Shown here: piece after piece, positions 25,021 to 38,600 of the stretch
How positions within the stretch are numbered: position 1 is the stretch's first letter
Layout: every line of letters begins with the position of its first letter
Translations under genes and position numbers: made by a program
Origin: Nemopilema nomurai
Taxonomy: Eukaryota > Cnidaria > Scyphozoa > Rhizostomeae > Rhizostomatidae
Assembly: GCA_003864495.1 (NCBI GenBank)
Contig: ML133454.1
Coordinates: 3,631,442-3,695,441, forward strand
DNA: 64,000 nt
Direction: 5' to 3'
Notes under the pieces: generated by a model
Told to the model about the DNA's origin: nothing
What the model saw: only the letters and a program-made list of their open reading frames with translations
Databases searched by the model: none

Positions 25021-26156
25021 AAGACGACACAAGATACGGGCGGAAGCATCATGGTTATAAAATACAACGTGACAACGAGACACACTTGATCATTGCAGAT
25101 GGCGACATGGCGGAGGAGCTTTCAGTCACGTTTCGCCTGCCATTAGTCGAGATTCGTCTGCTAAACGGTACATAAATGAATAAATACTCTGATTGCTTCC
25201 TAAACGTCGATCAAGTTTGCTCTGCAAGGCCACTCAGTCATAATGCTAATGCTTATGACGTTTACTCGAAAAGTGACGCGAATGCAAAAAGCATCGTTTG
25301 ATAACGAGGCAGTTAAAAGATGATACGAGCCGATACGAGGTAAGCTTTTTCATAAGCACGCTCTTTATAGGGTCGCCCAGCAGATGTAGTATAGAAATGC
25401 CATACTTCGAAGTAATGTAAACAATGGCAAATCATACAATTTCATTTTTACTGACATCAAAATAAAAAAGCTAGAAAATGCGCTTGACAGCCTGTTTTAC
25501 TACCCAAAAATTAAGGGTTCAGCGGACAGAGCAGCGGCTTTTGAAACATCTATAAGACGTTCTAAGTTTGTGCAAATTTTAAAAAATTCCATAGATTTGT
25601 GCGGAAGTGCCTTATTGATGCCTCGTATCCTAATGGGTTTGTGCATAGTCCACAGATATTAAATCACTACATGGCGAAGTCAAACAAATACGAGTCTCAA
25701 ATCTTTGGTTTAAAATTATCGTCCACCAACAGCTACAAGATTCGGTCGATGCAATTACCTTACTTAAAAATTTGAGTTACACAAAGCACCACGACAGAAT
25801 AGCACTGCTCGTGTGCAAAACGTGATGTGGTGTAACTTGCAAATTCCCAATTTAAAGTAACAAATTTTGCAAAATATCCCTAACATATGCTATATAAAAC
25901 AAATTTGGTTCACGGTTGTTTTAGTACAGGAAATCTACCTAATATTGCTAGTTAAGATGGATGCCATCATTGCAAAGCACCTTTTTAAGACCAGCTCCGT
26001 AACTCCGAATTCACTGTCTGCACAGTGTCAAAACAAGTCTCCATGCAGTGCGAGGTGATCCAGTATGATGACGTCATGGCCTAGAGGCAGCATTGACGCC
26101 GGCGTAAATGCGGAAGTGTTGCCAAGCAGCCGCGGTAACTAACAGCTGGTTCGCTA

Positions 26157-29100
26157 TCACCTTAGGTACGATTTGAACAGCAACAACGACCTGGATGACT
26201 CCCTGTCTTGCTCCAGCACAAACTGCAAGTCCCGCATCGTCACTCTCCTGGTGCGTAGTCGCATCGGCTGCAAGAAGGAGCATTTTCGTCAAGGTTTCGT
26301 CTACGTGCTTTTTCTCCGCAGTTTTTAAAATCACTTCAAGAATTCAGCGGAGCAGAGACTTTACAAGTCGTACAGTTGCATAGCCTCCTACCCTAGACAG
26401 GAGCATTAACCGTTTTTTCATTCAAACTGTTATTAAATCAAAGAAACAAAGCTTGGTAGTTTTCTCTGTCGTGTCACACAAGAGAGATCTCCCCTGGTGC
26501 CCTTGCACACAAAGTAAAACCTGGAGGCGATAGAAAAGGTCTTCTAGCGCTTGCTACTTTGGAGCCATTTCTAGTAAGAAGCATGGCCTCGTCTTGTCGC
26601 CATCTTCGTTACCTCCATGCTCCCATTGCAAAATTCAATCATGGGAGGGAAGATCAGTACCGAATACAGAAGATGTTTAAAGAAGCCCTACCTGTAGTTG
26701 AGACGACGATGATGCGTCGCTGTTTCCCGGGTCAGACGTCTGTAGGGATAATAAAATCATTTGAAAATTCAAACTCATCATTTAAAAAACAAATTCATTT
26801 AATCGAAGGCATAAGCAGATACGGGACCAAAGTAACACTGCGCAGGCGAACGTCGCGTGCTACCTTGGCTAAAGGCACAGGGAGACGTCGGAGATTGCAG
26901 GAAGGGGAGAATGCCATTCGAAAACTCTAATGGTGCGAATCATTGCAGACCAGTATTGCCAATATCAAACAGCAACTGTGCGGGATATTCGAAAAGTACG
27001 CTCTGGCCAATGTTAGGGAGCATAAACTCACATGAGCTGTGCTCAAAGACTCCAACGCCTCGTCCAGTTTTCGCTTCTTTCGCGGTCCGATCGCTTCCAG
27101 TGCTGTTTTGTTTGCAGCGCGTTTTCGCAGTAATTCTTCTTCCTCTTGTTGGAGCTGAAACACAAATTACGAAGAAAGATCTAATTTTAGGAACAGGAAA
27201 CACAGTTAAAAGAGTGAAAAAGCTTGCAGAGTTTAGCACGAAAATTCATCTTTGCTTCTACCATAATGAAAGACAGATCATCAGTTACAATTTTACGGTG
27301 ATGCATATATTTTTTGTTGTTGGGGTCACTGCTACCCTTCGAACCCTTGAAAAAGCTAGCTAATGAAAATCCACCCCCAACATATCTTGGGCAGCAACAA
27401 CGAAACTTCATCGCAATATTTCATCTACCTCGCTGTTTCACATATGAGGTTTCATAGATGCAAATGTTTCCTGACTTCTATCACGAGCGTGAAAGAAACA
27501 TCTGCGGGAAACGGTGCAATGATTGCCTTAGCAATAATAAACCCCACCAATGTTGAGACCGAAAAAGCACATTCTGACTGGGTCAAAAACGCCGGATTTT
27601 CACCTGCTTCGCTTTCTCCTTTAACCTTGCTTGCTCCGGGTCTTCTGTCCGTGATCGACTCTAAGAGGAAACAATAAATCCATTCAATGAGCCGCCATGT
27701 TATACGTGACATAAAACCGTGTCTTAAGCTATAATGGAACCCATTCAATTATATATTAAACCCCGGAAGCAATTCGATTCCTAGAATTGGGCTTTATATT
27801 CCAAGGAAAAAACCGTGGACACTTACATTAAATATAAATGAATGATGTATATACAATAAACATCTATGTAGAAAACGCTCAGAAAAAATATCAAACGTTT
27901 CGTTTTTTGCCTTCATCGGTAATGGGTGGGTGTATATGTTAAACTTGTTTTAAGATTATATGCAGGTATTTTGCAAGGATCCGACTGGCTTTAACAACGT
28001 CAAAAATTGCAACTCACGAGAAATGGATCTAGGATCTAAGTTTTTCTAACACTTCAAAACCTGTGCATCGGGATATATATTTGAAAATACTTTCTGACAT
28101 GTACCTCAAAGATATAAATATTTGAAAGCCGCAGGAAACTTATCTCAGCAAGGTGTTAAACAAATGCTCAGAAACATAAACTGGATTATCACAACAAATA
28201 TAGCGACGTAACATCCTCATCTTTCATATTTCGTCAAGGACACACCTTCGCAACTCTCATGAGCATTTCTCTTTCCCTGGCTTCCCTGTGTTTCCGCTCA
28301 ACTTCGTCAATTTGCTCGAAAACTCGTAACTGTGATTTGACGTCAGATAGAACTTCGAACGAAGGATGCTCCTAAGGCAAAAATACGGGATAAACATCAA
28401 GGTCTTGTAGAACCTAATTTGCAGAAACTGCAGAAACCATCAAGCTAAGATATATCGTTCACAGCTACCGACGCTTTCACAAATGAGACAAATCGAAAGG
28501 AGAAGTGTGCAACATTTACTTCGATTACATGGCATGCTAGCCTCAATCGCACGAAAGACGCTAAGTTATGGTGACACACCAGAAAAACTTTGTTATTTAC
28601 ATAGATAGCGAAAGAGGCCAAATCATAGATCACTTAATTCATTGTAAATATCAGTGAAAAATCCGTCATTCTATAAAACTTTGCATAGAGAACGAAAAAA
28701 CTTAAGAAGGATAAGAAGAAAGATACCTTACGTTATCAAAGGAAGATGCAGACAAATTTTAGGTCATTGCTACTTCCGAGCCCACCATCAACAAAGTTTG
28801 ATATTGGAGAGAAGCCCCAGATTTTACACGACGCAAAAAACAAGCCTACCTTGTGAGCCTCTACTCGATGTAAACTAAGAACTGAAAGTCGTTCGATAAT
28901 GTTACGCAGCCTCTCTTCGGTGGCATGCGATACCATCGAGATGACGTCTTGTTTAAAATCACGGAGGTTGTGTTTTTTAACTGAAAAGAAAACAGATCAA
29001 TGGTAAAGGAAACTTAATATCAATGGCAAGGAAATTGGTTGGGGCCTTGAGAAAGCAAAAACAATTTAAAAGAACGAGCAGTAAGGATGAATCCTACCAA

Positions 29101-32100
29101 CAAATAGACACGTCAGTTGCAGCAATTCATAACTGCAAGCTCTTTAATTGCTTCTTTAAAGGCCAAAATAAAAATAAAGATGATTAGCTACAACAAGGAT
29201 CCTTAAACCACACAGCGTTATCGTGTCACCCGGTTTTTGTCACTGTTTTAGAGTTAAAGACAAGCCTGAAAGCCACTTGAATGCAGCCCTTATTTCTTAG
29301 AATCATAAAAGGCATGTCATGCTTATCTTAACATTAAAAGCATCGACAGACTTAAACCATTCCAAAGAACCTAACAACAATTGACAAGTATTCACAAGTA
29401 GCGGTTGAAGCTAGATGAAGTACAAAGATGCACTCAAAATGAGGGCATATCAAGGGCAGAGCGACGAACCTGCGGCTTCAACCCTCCTCTTCAATTGGTC
29501 CGGTGACAAGAAAACCTCGTCTTTACAGCTTCTGGTCTGAGATCCTAAGAGCTCAGACCCTGTTGACAGAATTTTAGCGCTCTCTTCCTAAAGGGAAATG
29601 GCTGAGTTTCAAAAAGAGAGGCCAACTTATGTCTCACTATATCAAACAAACATTTACAAATCAATGTATTTGCAGCAGCCCTCTCCGTTTAAGGCACGCA
29701 ATAAATCAAGCGCCTGGTTTATAAGCACCCTTTAAATCGCGCTCCTCGTTAATTATCATACAAACAGCCTTGCGGATTCGAAATCGATTGATATCTAAAT
29801 AGACCGTTGCTTCTTTCAATCCCTCTTTCGAGGAAATTGTTATTGCCAAGTTAAAGCAAACACCTCTTGAATATATTTCCGGTCAATAACCATTGACGAA
29901 CTACAACAATAATGTTTTTATTTTTTGCTTTTAGTGCTCTTTTAAGTAGTTTGTTTAGAGATTTCTAGATACAAAGTATTTACATGCGAAAACATGCCGT
30001 TTCTGCCTACTTTAACATGAATATTTTTTGGGTAAAACGCGTGCCTTGGGAAAGCGAGGCGCGCGTTTTTGCACGTGCCCACTAAAATACTAACGGAGAG
30101 GACAGTTGCAGTTTATTATATACTGTCAGATTTCTAGGGTAAAACTTCAAAAATGTTTTCCAAATGCTACTGAATAAAAGAAAATATAACAAGTACAAGA
30201 AAATGAATTGATTTTGGAGAACAAAACAAATAGCATTTATGCTCAGATTGAAAAACAACCAAATCAAATGAAATTCATTACACTTTGTGAAATGACATCT
30301 TTTATTTTTAGCACTCTACCTTGAAGAACTAAATAAACTCTGCTTTGTTGAAATAACACAGAAGAACCTTTTATTATTAAAATATTGGTAAGCTTGCATC
30401 CTGTAAACAATTTTGAAATGAACTGAGCATGCACATTTTGTTTTTAGAAACTAATATCTGTGCAGAATCATCTGAAAATGTTCAAATCAAAGCACACAAA
30501 CACAAAATGAAGGAAAGTAGTGAGGAAGAAAAAGTACACATCAATTGGAAGAGAAATAATAAAAATGCTGACCATCTAAGTCACAGGGTGCATTCACAAA
30601 TTACTCACCACAAGATTAACGCCAGCCATGCATGTGACATCATTGATATCATCGTCATTACTATAAACAGAGCAAAGCCATGGGTCAGAAGAGGATACTA
30701 TGAAAAGCTAACAGTTATTTTTCAATACACTTCACATATATTAATAAGAATTTACTTCATGCAAATTCCTCAACAACAAAATTAAACATAAATTAGTTCA
30801 TCATTTTTCAAGAGAGAAAATAGTGAAAAATGCTATGCAGACGTGGAAGTGATATGCAAATTTACTAAGCAGAGTGACTATAAAATGTACAATTAAAAGC
30901 CTAGCTCTTGAGAACACTGCACTAACGGTAAAAAAAGAGCAGCTTCAACGTCCAAGTAATATCACAAGATTGCAAAGAAGAGATAGATTTCAATCAATTA
31001 GCCTTGATTCATGGGCAGTGGAAATGTCCAATTGAACTTTCAAAAGCAAATTGTGTACTTAGCAGCTCTGCCTATGCACAAAGATAACTGCCAGAACTTT
31101 AAACTTTCCATAACACTATGAATTAGGAAAACTAATTATATACAACATTTCATAACTTTCAAGTTAATCAAATTAATATGGATTGCATAAGTCTTTATCT
31201 GCACTTATCTATTCTTATCTAGCTCCCTCATTCTCTATCTCTTATTTGCCATTCAAGAAACATTTGCAGCAAATTCAAGTACTGGAGTAGCAGCTGCAAT
31301 CTCAAGTCATGGCTTCTGTGCCAGGCTAGAAAAATCACAACACTTTTGGCAAACCTGGTCATTGCTGAAGAATAATGAAAGGCTGCCTTGTGCTTGCTTT
31401 TCTCTGCTGCAGATGCATTCACCAAAACATGAGACTGGCCTGTGACTGCTTTCATCACTGTTGCAATGTCTTTACCTATCCCAACTTGGTTGTGTATGAT
31501 CCTGTCCCCTTGCACCATCTGCTTCTGCATCATCTGCTGGCGGTGAAGGGCCAGGGTTCTGTTTATCAAGGCTTGCTGTGACTGGGCCAAATTTTGCTGT
31601 GAGTTGCTGTTTATCTGCATAACGGCTTGCAGGCCAGGAGTCGTTTTCTGGTTTGCTAACAAATTTACAGTTGCAGATGCCTGAATTTTTTGTGCTTGTG
31701 TTTGTGATGAGCTAGGGGCTAATTTTGGGAAGTCCTCCTGCATTTTCAGCGGCTGCTGTATTGGTTGGGTTGTCTGAACCTTGCTTTGCTGTTTCATTGT
31801 CTCTCTTAGGTGTGGCAATGTTCTCTATAAGCAGAAGTTTTTAAGATCTACATTTGATAATGTTTGTAACAACTTCTTAACAGATTGCAAAGTTATGAGG
31901 AAATGTTGTGCATATTTTAACAGTCTTTTTAGCTGTTTTCCAACAATTGGTCTTATATGTATTTGGTAAAAATGCAAAACTACATTTTCACATGATTTTA
32001 CTTTTCAACCACTGGTTTTACACAGTCATCTACTTTCATGGGAATTATGATACTAGAGATAAGCTGGTCTTCCAAATAATTAAAAGTGAAACAAACTTTG

Positions 32101-34969
32101 CAGCTGATGGATATCTTAGTATTTATGCTATTCAAAGATAGCAGAGTTGGGTTTTGACCATTTAGACTAAAATAAATACCAGGCAGAAGTTAAAAGTTAA
32201 ATTATATATGTATATATATATATCTGCCATGTTTCTTGTGGATGGTATGTATAAACCACGTGATGATGTATAAACAATCACAGAAACACCTCAATGCTTT
32301 ACACCACTAGACGCCCATGCTGTGATTATGAATTTCGACTAATGCAGCAGAGCAGACCCTGATTTGTGTTGCAAACAGGCCTTGCCTGGAAAGATGCTCG
32401 ACCGAGCACAGGCACCTAAAGCACACCTCAAAGAAGCCCAGGAGGGTGATATATCATGCCCCACGAAATGTAGAAACAACTTTTTAAATAAGCAAAAAGT
32501 TTTTTGGTTATTTTGTTTATTCCTGGATTGAGCATAAAAAATCCTCGAAATTTACTGTGACATTATGATTTGTGTATGATAACCATATATTCAAAATTAG
32601 GCTTCTAACTATATATACTGTAACACTCAAACCAAAATCTTGAAAAACCAACAGGCAGATTTATTCAATTTTAGGCCAAGTTGTTTTTTCTTATCAACCT
32701 AGAATCACCTGCGTAGTTAAGAGCTAACATTCTTGATCCAAAATGTCACTTTGCTTTTCCACTTTAACTAGTTTGTGTGTATAAGGTGCTCAAACCTGTC
32801 CTATAAAATGAGTATATATATAATGTACCAAAAGGTAACAAAGCTTAAGCTCAGTCTTTAAAGGGTTCTCAGATTTAAAACAGAAGCGATTCACGACACT
32901 ACTTTCACTGTATTATTGAGCACAAATTTTACAATATTTGAAGCAGGCCATGTTTTTAAAATCATTTGAGGTGACCGCCCAAGTCATATAATGACTGCCC
33001 TTTCTCGCTCATATAAAATGAATACTTACCTTAGAAAGGTATGGCCTCTAGACAAATAAAAACAATGTAAGTGGGCTTTGGGGTTTCCCTTGTGCCTTGG
33101 TTAAGCTGATTTGATATAAGTTATATACAATGAAAGGGAATATAAAAGAGCTTACCTTGAGAAATGGCACCAAATTCGGTTGTGGATCTGACTTAAGAGT
33201 AAGCTGTAGTTTTTCTACAAATTCTTCTTCATTCATTTTATTATACTGTAAAGAATAAGCAAAAATAGAGCAAATGTGCATCAAAAAGTTAAGAATATCA
33301 CAAGAAACTCAAGCCTCAAGCTTATCTAGAACGAAAATTCTCAAGTGTGATATGGGTATTGCAAAAGGCATTTTGAGGTAGCTTCATTAACAATTCCAAT
33401 GAGAAATTGGAAAGGATCAAGTTCACCTGAACTTGTCATGAAGGTCAAACGTCAGCTCTGAGGGCATACTGCTTGATCAATGATTAAATGGCAAAAGGCT
33501 GCTTGTTTAGTCATGGAAGATTCTTAGGTATTGCTTTTGCTTTTCATATTGAAGGTATCTTGGACACACTAGACAAAATTCTATAGTTTTATCCAAAACT
33601 AAAAGATTTTGGGGCCTGGATGTGTGGATCAACCATGGCTCAAATAAAGTACTTACTAGAATACATACAACACTAGAATTCATTGGATGTCACTAAATGC
33701 AGATTCCAATAATTAAAAGATCAATAAAGAAAAATCAAAGATTGAGGCATTCCAAAAATTACTAACAGCCAAGACAGCAGCCTGTTGTTTACTGGTTTTT
33801 GCAAATAAAGAAAACAGGTACTAGATTTTCAATTATCCTTAGAGAGACCTGGCTTGGTGATTTACCCCTTCCAAAAATAAAAAAAAATAACTAGGGTTGA
33901 TTTGCTTTAACTACATACTAACCATAACATTTTGAACAAGTTCTTTTACACTCCTTCCAATATCTGGTGGTTGATTTGGTCCACAAGCAAGGTTGATCAG
34001 ATTTTGGAAAAATTCTTTGAGCTTCTTTACAGACTCCTTCATAGCAGCTACATTGCTGGCATTTATGCTAGATCCTGCTGCAGCAGGATTAACTTGTCGA
34101 AAACGATAGGTTACAACTCCTGGAACTGGGCTAGTTCCTTTGACTTGTGTCAAAGTTGTTGATGGTAGACCTATGGTGACAGCTGAAGAAAGAGGAGCCT
34201 GCATTGAAATGTTGTTTGGTTTTGGCGAATTACCACGTCCAGTGGATGTGTTTAGTTCCTGTTTTGCGTTTTGAGTAAGAATGACTGGTTGTGGAGCTGG
34301 TAGCCTTGATACAATATTCTGGACACCAGGAATTTGGCCGGTCATCAGGTTAATACCGGACACGGCAGTGACAGCGTTAGGCCCTGTGAGCCTGGGAGCC
34401 AGTGGCAACGGTGTGCCCGCCATTCTTACATTTCCAAATAAATTGCTCGGTACTAGTGCTGTCCCTGCAAATCCTTGTGCAGCTAACATTTGAGATAGCT
34501 GGGGAGTCAACATGATCGTTGTGGGCATTCGGGGTGCAATAGGAACAGTATTTGAGGCCACGTTCTTTGGCGCGATATTAACCTGCGAAGAGTTGGAAGA
34601 AATTGGTGAAGGCGACTGCTTATTAGGGGTGGATGATCGTACATTAATTGCAGGCTTGCCAACAATGCTGTTAGGGGCAGAAGCAATAACCGCATTGGCA
34701 ACCGATGAGTTCTGGGATGATCCATTGATAGGAGCTGTCCTGGTATAGACCTGTATGTGGTTTGTTGCTGAGCTATCAATGGCCCCAGCCGTTGCAATCT
34801 TCCCTCCATCGTTTGTCATAAAGGTTGTCGAGTGAGTTGAGGAATTAATCAGCTTGTTGCTCGAGCTGCTCACTGATGAAACCTGATTCTCAAGAGATCC
34901 AACAATTGCATTTACGGTGTTTTGGTCCACATCTCTCTTCAACAAATCGTCGAAGAAGGACGACTCCAT
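26157..34969 (-). CDS. TAF4: TAF4, TFIID subunit, 11 exons
   Basis: Core scaffold subunit of TFIID in the nucleus; it pairs with TAF12 through a histone fold. Exons in coding order: 33923-34969, 33156-33245, 31355-31824, 30609-30660, 29470-29587, 28850-28980, 28246-28371, 27604-27660, 27032-27154, 26692-26739, 26157-26267. The total is 2373 nt, 790 aa, in frame throughout. Residues 1-300 are Ser/Thr/Pro/Asn-rich after the TAF4-type start DDLLKRDVDQN. The TAFH domain spans about 309-395 across exons 1-3 (VKKLKEFF, VKELVQN, PQPNLVPFLK, RTLPHLR). Exon 3 is glutamine-rich (residues 380-535). The C-terminal domain includes DDINDVTCMAGVNLV, ILSTGSELLGSQTRSCKDE, SHATEERL, SQLRVFEQIDEVER and AIGPRKKRK, and ends MRDLQFVLEQDRESSRSLLL followed by FKSYLR. 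It is shorter than human TAF4, mostly in the low-complexity N-terminus. The best-supported call here with GAS8. Confidence 0.96.
32202..32223. repeat. (AT)n microsatellite
   Basis: AT dinucleotide run with one G interruption, in a TAF4 intron. Confidence 0.8.
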
Positions 34970-35733
34970 TTGAGCTCGTTAAGAAATGAACGTGGAGTTT
35001 TGTTCAACGGCCCGCGTTGACTCCTGGGATTCGTTATTCATACAATGCATTGTGGGGAATGTGAAAGGGCTGCTCCTTCGACGAGTCACGCGAACACTCT
35101 TGGTTCGTGTTTATAAAAAGAAAATTCCAAACTTAGGAATAATTTAATGCTTTAAGCTTAGGATGTACCTTTAAATCCATTATCAAAACAAAATCTTATC
35201 AAATTGAAGGTTATTTCGAAATTCCATAATGACCGGGGATATCGAGAGAGCAAACTTTTAAAAGTATCAAAAACTCGCCAGGTGTATCTGTCTTCCCTCT
35301 TATTCTCACATAAAAGCAACAGTTCAATTTTGTTTTTTGATCTCTCAGGAAATTTGAGCTTTTTATTTCCAGTTCTTTGAATCGAATATTCTTTTCAAGG
35401 GTACCAGCCGCCCCATATACTGTAAACAAAAGAGGTGGGTGAGAGGTGATTTGTGATAACTTCTATCTAATCCTGAAGGAAATGTCTATAATTGCAATTT
35501 ACACATCAATTGCATCATTGAGATACTTTAGCCAGTTGATAACAGACATTGAGAAGTAAGGCTTAAGTGAACTATTGGTTTGCAAGTTTTATTGCCGCGG
35601 CCATTTTGCGAATTGCTGCCCTGCTGCGTAAAATACTTCTGAATGTTTGACAAGAGAAGCTTCTCAAGCTTAAAGTTTTCTTTAGGAAACAGAAAATTTC
35701 TGGTAACAGGTTTTGATGAAAAAAATGATATTG

Positions 35734-35780
35734 CTTCAAATGACGCATTCTTCAAATGACGCATTCTTCAAATGACGCAT
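35734..35780. promoter_or_regulatory. Three 16-bp repeats each carrying TGACGCA, upstream of TAF4
   Basis: CTTCAAATGACGCATT is repeated exactly at 35734-35749 and 35750-35765, with 15 bases more at 35766-35780. Each copy has TGACGCA (35741, 35757, 35773), a half-site of bZIP type (ATF/CREB or Maf). They lie about 770-810 bases upstream of the TAF4 ATG. It could be a homotypic regulatory cluster or a plain minisatellite. Confidence 0.4.
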
Positions 35781-38416
35781 AAAGTTTTATTTTTAAAACG
35801 ATGTTTATATGTGACGATGTTTTCATAAGAAGTAACAGAATTCATTGGCACACTGCTATTTAGAAAGAATTTGATAGTATGGGAATCTTTGTTTGATTCC
35901 TTCCAAGAAATAATCTCAAAATTTGATAAACTCTCAGTTTAAAGTTAGGTCGCTACCTGAATTTGCTTTCGAATCAAAGATTTCAATATACTTTAATACC
36001 ATTCAACATGCTTTGGTGGAAATATTTTTTTCTATATAATCACTTTTTGTGATGATCCTGGATTTTTATATAAAAAGGGCCTGCGTGAATTTTCTTATTA
36101 GCAATTCAGAAATTCTCCTACTCGCCCTTGCTGTGAGTATAAAAATATGATATATTACTGCATTCGATATATCGTTCACACTTTATTTTGTCACCAAGAT
36201 ACACAGAAATTGTAATTTAGCGATTATTAGAGGAATATTTTTAGGAAAATAAGTGAAATCGAAGCAGTTCAACAACATCAAACCTGTCCGCTTGTTGTTG
36301 GCTTGTTTGTCAATAAATTATCATTTCTTGACTTAGCCACTAAAAGCATATCAGACTAAGGACCTAAAATATATTTCATAGTTGCTGGGAAGTATGATAA
36401 TGCCAAGGCATAAAATGAATAAAAACATTTATGATATGAAGCAATTACGATATAGAAAGTATTTGATATAGAACATCTAGCAACATAGGCGCCTGTAATG
36501 ATTATTCATATGTTACTAGTTAACTGGAAATAACACAAGCATTATTTTTTCGAAATTTTTCTTAAAAATCTACTTGAAGAGGCGTTAAATTGGCTTCCAG
36601 TGCAGGAAACGATGTGGAAACGAATAAAGCCAAGTGAGAGGCCACTTTCGCTGCAGCAGCCCTTATTGGCCAACACTGCATTTGGGAAATGTGAAGGAAG
36701 GATTCTTCGAAGATTGGCCATCACCAAAGCATGTGTATTTGTAAGTCCTGTTATTGCAAGAAAATGTTTCATTTGATTTGCTTAACCGGGATTTAGTCAT
36801 ATTTGTAGGATCAATCGATTGAAATTGAATAGCGTTCTTTAGAAATTAAATCAGTTAACGAATTCTGTCAATAGCGAGTAAACAAAACACACTTTTCCCA
36901 AACATAATTAAATTTTCAAATACATTGTTACGAGCAGAAACAAGCAGGCTTTTCTAAAAGAAATGGAAGGTAGAATAATTTTGTCACTTTTGATAGTAGA
37001 GTTGACCCAGTAGTAACTTTTCAAAGCTACGTGACTTTTCATTGAGGTTGAAGTCATAGCATTTAAACACGATGGTGCAGAATTGTTCCACCAGACTACC
37101 AGAACGCCCTTCTGATTGTTGTCATATGGTCAAAATACACTGTGATGTGTGAATCCAAAATGACACTCTTGGACTGAACTTCCAAAATGTTCACTGTGGA
37201 GTTTTTTTGTGATCTTATCAAGAGTGATAACGGAGCAGCATCGCGATTTTTCTCTTTGATCGACAAAAGCACCTTTAGTTCAGATGACACAGGGGATGGT
37301 GGCACTGTAGTCGATTAAGCAATAAAATGATTTTGCTGATCTTATGCTTCATTTGCAATTTTTGTATGAGAAAAATAATTAGAGTGCCTATGTGTGTGCT
37401 TTTTCTTAAGAAAATTAGTGGAAGATAATAAAAGAAATTGTACATGAAAAACATGTAAAATCACAACAACAAAATCTATGAATGGTAATAAGCAAAGAAA
37501 GACTTCTTGTTGTTAATTGTTGTGTTCTGCTCTAATATCACGGAAACAGTTCGAACTACATTAACCAAAAAACCAGCCAAATTTTCATTTCTGCTTTGGG
37601 TCATTTCTTTCGTACCACGTATTTCTGTTCGCTTTCCTTCTCTGTTAAGCTTCTTAAGCCTTTCAAGCCAAGGCTAGCAAATCCTATACAAAGCGCTTCT
37701 TAAAAAGAAATGTACTAGAAATGATCAAAGAAATACAATGAAATTTAGTTCTTTCTTTTATGACATTATCATAACCGCATAATCGCAGATATGCAGTGAC
37801 ATGGGGACGCCAACACTGGGGTAACGGTCTGTCTATCGATTCGGCAAAATTATTGCTTTTATCGGCAAATTTAGGGGTAGAGTAGATAAGCGAAATAACG
37901 GATAATTAATAGAAAGTTGCAGCAAAATTAGCTGAAAGGGACTATGTGGGACCCTGGCCTAGACTAAGCTCTCAAACTCTACACAGTTTCTAATAACGGC
38001 CCTTTTATGGTACATTTACCAAGAACAGAAAATTTGCATTAGTAACTATTTAAAATATGTCATCTACTTTTCTGTTATTTTCAGGTATTCTAAGTTTTCT
38101 GTTAAGACTTCTCATTTTCAAAACAAATCCTTTCGTTTAAAAAAATTCAAAGCATTACAATATTTGGGAAACACCTATTCTTGTTCTTCACTGGACGATT
38201 TACCATGTCAGAAAAACTTGCCAAGAAAGTTAAAAAATCTCGACCACTATGGAAATATTGTGATTCATATCTTAGTAAACAAAACTCAGTTTTGAATTAT
38301 GTTTCCAACAAAGTCTGGGCATTTGATTTTCTTGTTGTTGCTTCAACACATGCTATTGACGTGAGGTAGTTGCACATAACGAAAACGATTTTGAGCAGAT
38401 GGAATCCAAAAAGTAC

Positions 38417-38600
38417 CCCCCAATTGTGATATTTCGGCCCCAATTGTGATATTTCGGCCCCAATTGTGATATTTTGGCCCCAATTGTGATATTTTGGCCC
38501 CAATTGGATATTTCGGCCCCAATTGTGATATTTTGGCCCCACTTGTGATATTTCGGCCCCAATTGTGATATTTTGGCCCCAATTGTGATATTTTGGCCCC
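38417..38600. repeat. 20-bp minisatellite, about 9 copies
   Basis: The unit is CCCCAATTGTGATATTTCGG, with C/T variation at position 18 (TTTCGG or TTTTGG). One unit is 19 bases, one has CACTTG for CAATTG, and a degenerate unit follows to about 38619. The period is not a multiple of 3, and the minus strand is open in all three frames (repeating YHNWG, NITIG and EISQLG), so these frames are produced by the repeat and are not genes. Confidence 0.95.

Larger units (their letters stand above)
23945..26156. other. Intergenic region between DCAF11 start and TAF4 stop
   Basis: About 2.2 kb containing the DCAF11 promoter side and the TAF4 3' end. It holds a CCAATTGG palindrome (23970-23977), 26 bases from the DCAF11 ATG, and a tRNA-Glu-like A box at 24017-24027. 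A 15-bp tandem repeat is at 24984-25020. No gene is recognised. Confidence 0.6.

Noticed and set aside
38417..38600. Possible CRISPR-like array
   Set aside because: Units are contiguous with no spacers, and the genome is an animal nuclear genome; it is a minisatellite.
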